From contig NZ_JAOTEM010000001.1 in assembly GCF_025628985.1 (NCBI RefSeq), positions 124,001 through 188,000 on the forward strand: DNA of 64,000 nucleotides, in the 5' to 3' direction. The position numbers and the translations under genes are program-made. Numbering within the stretch: position 1 is the first letter of the stretch; each line of letters begins with the position of its first letter. This document shows positions 61,401 through 64,000 of the stretch, in pieces. The stretch is from Chryseobacterium edaphi (GTDB lineage Bacteria; Bacteroidota; Bacteroidia; Flavobacteriales; Weeksellaceae). The notes under the pieces are model-generated. The model was given only the letters and a program-made list of their open reading frames with translations, made no database searches and had not been told where the DNA came from.

Positions 61401-61921
61401 ATTTTCTTCTCAAACTGAAGTGTCGATTCCTCTGCGAATTTTCTAAGTTTTCTCATTTCGCCTTTGGCTTTATTTTGACCGAATCTTGCTGCGGCATACG
61501 TTGCAGCAATACAGAACAGCATCACAAAAGAAGCATTCAGAGCCCATGGATATTCAAAACTTTTGATTTGTTTTTCGACATAATACATGGTGAAAAAAGT
61601 CATCCAGAAGATTGAAAAGAGGAAATAAAGAAACATAAAAAAAGTCCAGACTGCGGAACTTGGTCCGAAAACTCCACGGATAACGGTTTGATCGTCTTCA
61701 ATTTCTGTACGAAGTGATAATCTTGGTTTCCAGTAATTATCATATTCTGTCTCTACACAAATAGTTGCTATTTCTTGATTGATATTACCTGAAAATTCGC
61801 CTTTATGTTCTGCGAGATATTTTTTAAGATTTTCAGCATAAGTTTCTTTACTCAGATGGGTAAACATCTTAAATCTCGGGCGGTTTCTTATTTTATCTAA
61901 TGTCGTTTCTTCTGTCTGCAT
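61397..61921 (-). CDS. Membrane protein of unknown function
   Basis: A 174-residue protein. Residues 1-100 are soluble (FTHLSKETYAENLKKYLAEH, EIATICVETEYDNYWKPRLS), followed by two membrane helices (about 105-122, WTFFMFLYFLFSIFWMTFF; and 129-147, ALNASFVMLFCIAATYAAAR) and a basic C-terminus. No family recognised. It lies 1 bp after the stop of the upstream protease gene and is co-transcribed with it. Confidence 0.7.
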   Translation of the reverse strand: MQTEETTLDKIRNRPRFKMFTHLSKETYAENLKKYLAEHKGEFSGNINQEIATICVETEYDNYWKPRLSLRTEIEDDQTVIRGVFGPSSAVWTFFMFLYFLFSIFWMTFFTMYYVEKQIKSFEYPWALNASFVMLFCIAATYAAARFGQNKAKGEMRKLRKFAEESTLQFEKKI

Positions 61922-61922
61922 A

Positions 61923-63248
61923 TTATTCTTGATAAGGGATTGGGTCTTCCAATGTAAAGGTAAGGCGAAGCTCCTGATTTTTTCTCACAATAACCATATT
62001 AATTGTTTTGCCTTCATCAGATTTCATCATTTCCATGATTTTATTAAGAGTCATCTCCGAAGTTTTTCTTCCATTGATGGTAATTAGCTGATCTCCTTTT
62101 TTTAAACCTGCTTTGTCGGATGGAGAATCTTTTCGTACTCCTGCAATCGAAAATAATGGTTTTAAGACAAATTTATACTGCAAACTGTTGTTGATTAATT
62201 CAACTCCTGTTGTGCCATTGTCTCTTCTTTTACTTTCAAGGTTTACCAGATCTTTCTCCCATTGCATTCCATCCTGCTGAAAATCTAAACCACTCATATT
62301 AAAATGAAAATGATCATAGTAATTTCCGTTTTTCTTTAAATATAATTTTTGATTCGGATAATCAAAAGCTGCAGTAAACCTTCTCATAATTTCTCCACCT
62401 ACAGAACCTTTTCTATCGCCCACCAAATTTACATGCTGAATCGAAAATTCATCAGGCATTGCCGTCAACGGTTTTACAAATTTAAAATCACCTAAATAAA
62501 AATTATGAATTCTGCTTCTTTTACCATAAATATCTCCGTTGAAACCTCTTCCAAGAAAATCATCAATATTGGGACGGTTGTAAACAAAATTTTTAATTAA
62601 AGTAGGGAAGAGCCAGATTGCATCACTATTTCCAAGATCTATTAAAAGTTTTGAGCTTTTTTTGTCATTCGTCATTTCGACATCGGCAAAAATGTACGGT
62701 TTGTTTCTCTCCAAAGAAATCGGCAATTCATCAAACTTTTTGATCTTTTTTTTAAATAGTTCCGTGTCCTGATAAATCGTTATTTTTTTTGAAGCATAAT
62801 CAATAATCACAGGATGATTTTTAAAGAAATGATAGCCGATAATTCCATTCACGGGAATTCCTACGTGAGATGAAATATTAAAATCCTGATCAAGAATGAT
62901 AAATAACGTAAAAGAATCATTAATGAAATGCTTTCCGATTTTGCCAAGATTGTGATCAGATTTAAATCCTTCAATACTTTCACTTCCTCCCAATCCAGAA
63001 AATTTCATTTTTTCTAATGGAGAAAGTTTCATTTCTTTATTTTCGAGACTGAAAATTGTAGTTTCGGCAACTCCGGTATCCAACAGAAAAGTGAGTTCGG
63101 CACCATTTACCGTGATCGGAATGAAAATTAAATTGTTGATTAACTTAAAAGGAATAACTGTCTTTTTAGCATCTTTTAATTCAAAACTATTTTGAGCACT
63201 CGTAAAAATGCTAAAGAAAATAATGAATAAAAATTGCGAAAATTTCAT
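61923..63248 (-). CDS. Retropepsin-like aspartyl protease with C-terminal PDZ domain
   Basis: A 441-residue exported protein with signal peptide (ending TSAQ). The first aspartyl half carries FLLDTGVAETTIF (Asp57-Thr-Gly59). The second half has LLIDLGNSDAIWLFP, where the expected DTG/DSG is DLG. A PDZ domain covers about 360-441 (AGVRKDSPSDKAGLKKGDQL, ITINGRKTSEMTLNKIMEMM). Known Bacteroidota relatives are annotated as clan AA proteases with PDZ. Substrate unknown; the altered second site may affect activity. Confidence 0.9.
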   Translation of the reverse strand: MKFSQFLFIIFFSIFTSAQNSFELKDAKKTVIPFKLINNLIFIPITVNGAELTFLLDTGVAETTIFSLENKEMKLSPLEKMKFSGLGGSESIEGFKSDHNLGKIGKHFINDSFTLFIILDQDFNISSHVGIPVNGIIGYHFFKNHPVIIDYASKKITIYQDTELFKKKIKKFDELPISLERNKPYIFADVEMTNDKKSSKLLIDLGNSDAIWLFPTLIKNFVYNRPNIDDFLGRGFNGDIYGKRSRIHNFYLGDFKFVKPLTAMPDEFSIQHVNLVGDRKGSVGGEIMRRFTAAFDYPNQKLYLKKNGNYYDHFHFNMSGLDFQQDGMQWEKDLVNLESKRRDNGTTGVELINNSLQYKFVLKPLFSIAGVRKDSPSDKAGLKKGDQLITINGRKTSEMTLNKIMEMMKSDEGKTINMVIVRKNQELRLTFTLEDPIPYQE

Positions 63249-63281
63249 CTAATGAATGTAGTAAAATAATTCATACAGAAA

Positions 63282-63311
63282 TAAAAAAACATTCTCAATT
63301 GATGAGAATGT
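63282..63311 (-). terminator. Terminator of the esterase gene
   Basis: Perfect 9-bp stem ACATTCTCA (63289-63297) with TGAGAATGT (63303-63311), loop of 5, T run on the minus strand. Confidence 0.88.
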
Positions 63312-63336
63312 CTTTATATTATTGATGCAAACTTTT

Positions 63337-63975
63337 TTATTTCGAAAAGAATTCCATCAGATCAATGTAATTTTTTTGATTGACTCCATGACCGCTCATG
63401 TATTCTCTGAAAGTGAAATAACAACTTAAGTCATACAATAGATCTGCTGCTTTTTTCCCCCAATCAAAAGGAATGATCGCATCATCTGTACCATGAGAAA
63501 CGAAAAATCGTAGTTTTTCAAGTTTCTTTTTATCTTTTACAATATTTGTCAACAGTTTTTCTTCAGGATAACTGCTCAAACAAGCTACGTAATTAAAAAG
63601 GTCAGGATATTTTAAAGCTAAACTATAGCATAGAATTCCTCCCTGGCTGAATCCGCAAAGGTGTGTTTTGTTTTCTGTAAGTCCGTATTTGTTGGTGATG
63701 GCCATGATGTTTTCCAAAACGCTTTCCAGTGCTTCTTTTGCCTGATCAATATCGATGAACTGTTCAGGATTATTAAAATCAATGTCAAACCATGAATAAC
63801 CTTCAAACTGAGTTGTCTTGGGAGCTCTGAAACTTACCAGAATCCAGTCAGCCGGAAGGCTTTCTCTGAAGCTGAACAAATCCTGCTCATTGCTGCCGTA
63901 ACCATGAAGCATAAAGAGAATAGGTGTTTTTGAAGTAATATTTTCCGGTTCTCTTACGATGTAATCTAAATTCAT
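63337..63975 (-). CDS. Alpha/beta hydrolase, phospholipase/carboxylesterase type
   Basis: A 212-residue soluble serine hydrolase. The triad is visible: Ser110 (LCGFSQGG), Asp165 (SHGTDDAIIPF) and His196 (MSGHGVNQ). The oxyanion segment is FMLHGYGSNEQDLFSF (21-36). The layout matches the YpfH/acyl-protein-thioesterase-like esterases. Substrate unknown. The start at 63975 is complete; its promoter is at or beyond the window edge. Confidence 0.92.
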   Translation of the reverse strand: MNLDYIVREPENITSKTPILFMLHGYGSNEQDLFSFRESLPADWILVSFRAPKTTQFEGYSWFDIDFNNPEQFIDIDQAKEALESVLENIMAITNKYGLTENKTHLCGFSQGGILCYSLALKYPDLFNYVACLSSYPEEKLLTNIVKDKKKLEKLRFFVSHGTDDAIIPFDWGKKAADLLYDLSCYFTFREYMSGHGVNQKNYIDLMEFFSK

Positions 63976-64000
63976 ATAATTAGGAATCTATTTTTATTAT

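Noticed and set aside
1..64000. tRNA, rRNA, riboswitch, prophage or defence island
   Set aside because: Gaps were read on both strands; none shows a cloverleaf, rRNA or known riboswitch core, and no integrase, transposase or restriction cluster is encoded. A covariance-model scan was not possible here.

Overview
The window reads as a chromosomal segment of a Bacteroidota bacterium of the class Flavobacteriia, most likely Chryseobacterium or a close Weeksellaceae relative. The base composition is AT-rich. Putative promoters fit the Bacteroidota -7 consensus TAnnTTTG, and Shine-Dalgarno sites are essentially absent. The gene content is typical of the group: type IX secretion (porU, porV), gldJ, T9SS C-terminal sorting domains, a mevalonate-pathway gene, LptC and many small lipoproteins. 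Genus assignment is inference from protein flavour; no rRNA or tRNA gene is present to confirm it.

Layout. 1-6.0 kb: the 3' part of a long-chain acyl-CoA synthetase, diphosphomevalonate decarboxylase, a membrane-tethered endonuclease/exonuclease/phosphatase-fold protein, two small + strand genes, and a DUF1634-TauE/SafE exporter pair. 6.0-7.1 kb: one outer-membrane barrel gene flanked by 49-bp direct repeats, which looks like an insertion into an older divergent promoter region. 7.1-14.3 kb: DUF1543 and purK, then five opposite-strand genes (two small hypotheticals, a KefB-like antiporter with its lipoprotein, and a DMT exporter), then purE. 14.3-20.3 kb: two tandem BspA-repeat surface proteins with T9SS sorting domains, YiaA, a lipoprotein and ahcY. 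20.5-27.3 kb: a HugZ-like protein, the aguB/aguA agmatine-to-putrescine pair split by a frameshifted DUF1016 nuclease gene, a phosphopantetheinyl transferase and a FUSC-family membrane protein. 27.4-36.7 kb: porV, porU, gldJ, murF, a NUDIX protein and an SRPBCC protein. 36.7-41.0 kb: an envelope operon (outer membrane protein, lptC, anmK) and holB. 41.1-45.9 kb: a tetR-tolC-emrA-emrB efflux operon. 46-51.7 kb: a 41-bp tandem repeat array, a DUF1304/HxlR divergent pair, an SDR oxidoreductase and AraC regulator, MazG-like and Tag genes, and a second frameshifted gene. 51.8-64 kb: a patatin with inserted membrane helices, CorA, FabH, a thioredoxin-like protein, two small lipoproteins, PruA, an L,D-transpeptidase, a retropepsin-PDZ protein and a serine esterase.

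How genes work together. PorU and PorV process and anchor proteins carrying T9SS sorting domains, and the two BspA-like proteins here are plausible cargo. LptC, AnmK, MurF and the L,D-transpeptidase serve envelope assembly and recycling. PurK and PurE act in succession in purine synthesis although they lie 5 kb apart. AguA then AguB convert agmatine to putrescine.

No CRISPR array, complete prophage, transposase or recognisable defence island was seen, and no convincing new multi-gene system. The most interesting material is structural: a promoter-duplicating insertion, a strict 41-bp tandem array, several families of palindromic intergenic elements, two +1 frameshifts at poly-A runs, and a set of promoters so close to their start codons that leaderless transcripts are predicted.
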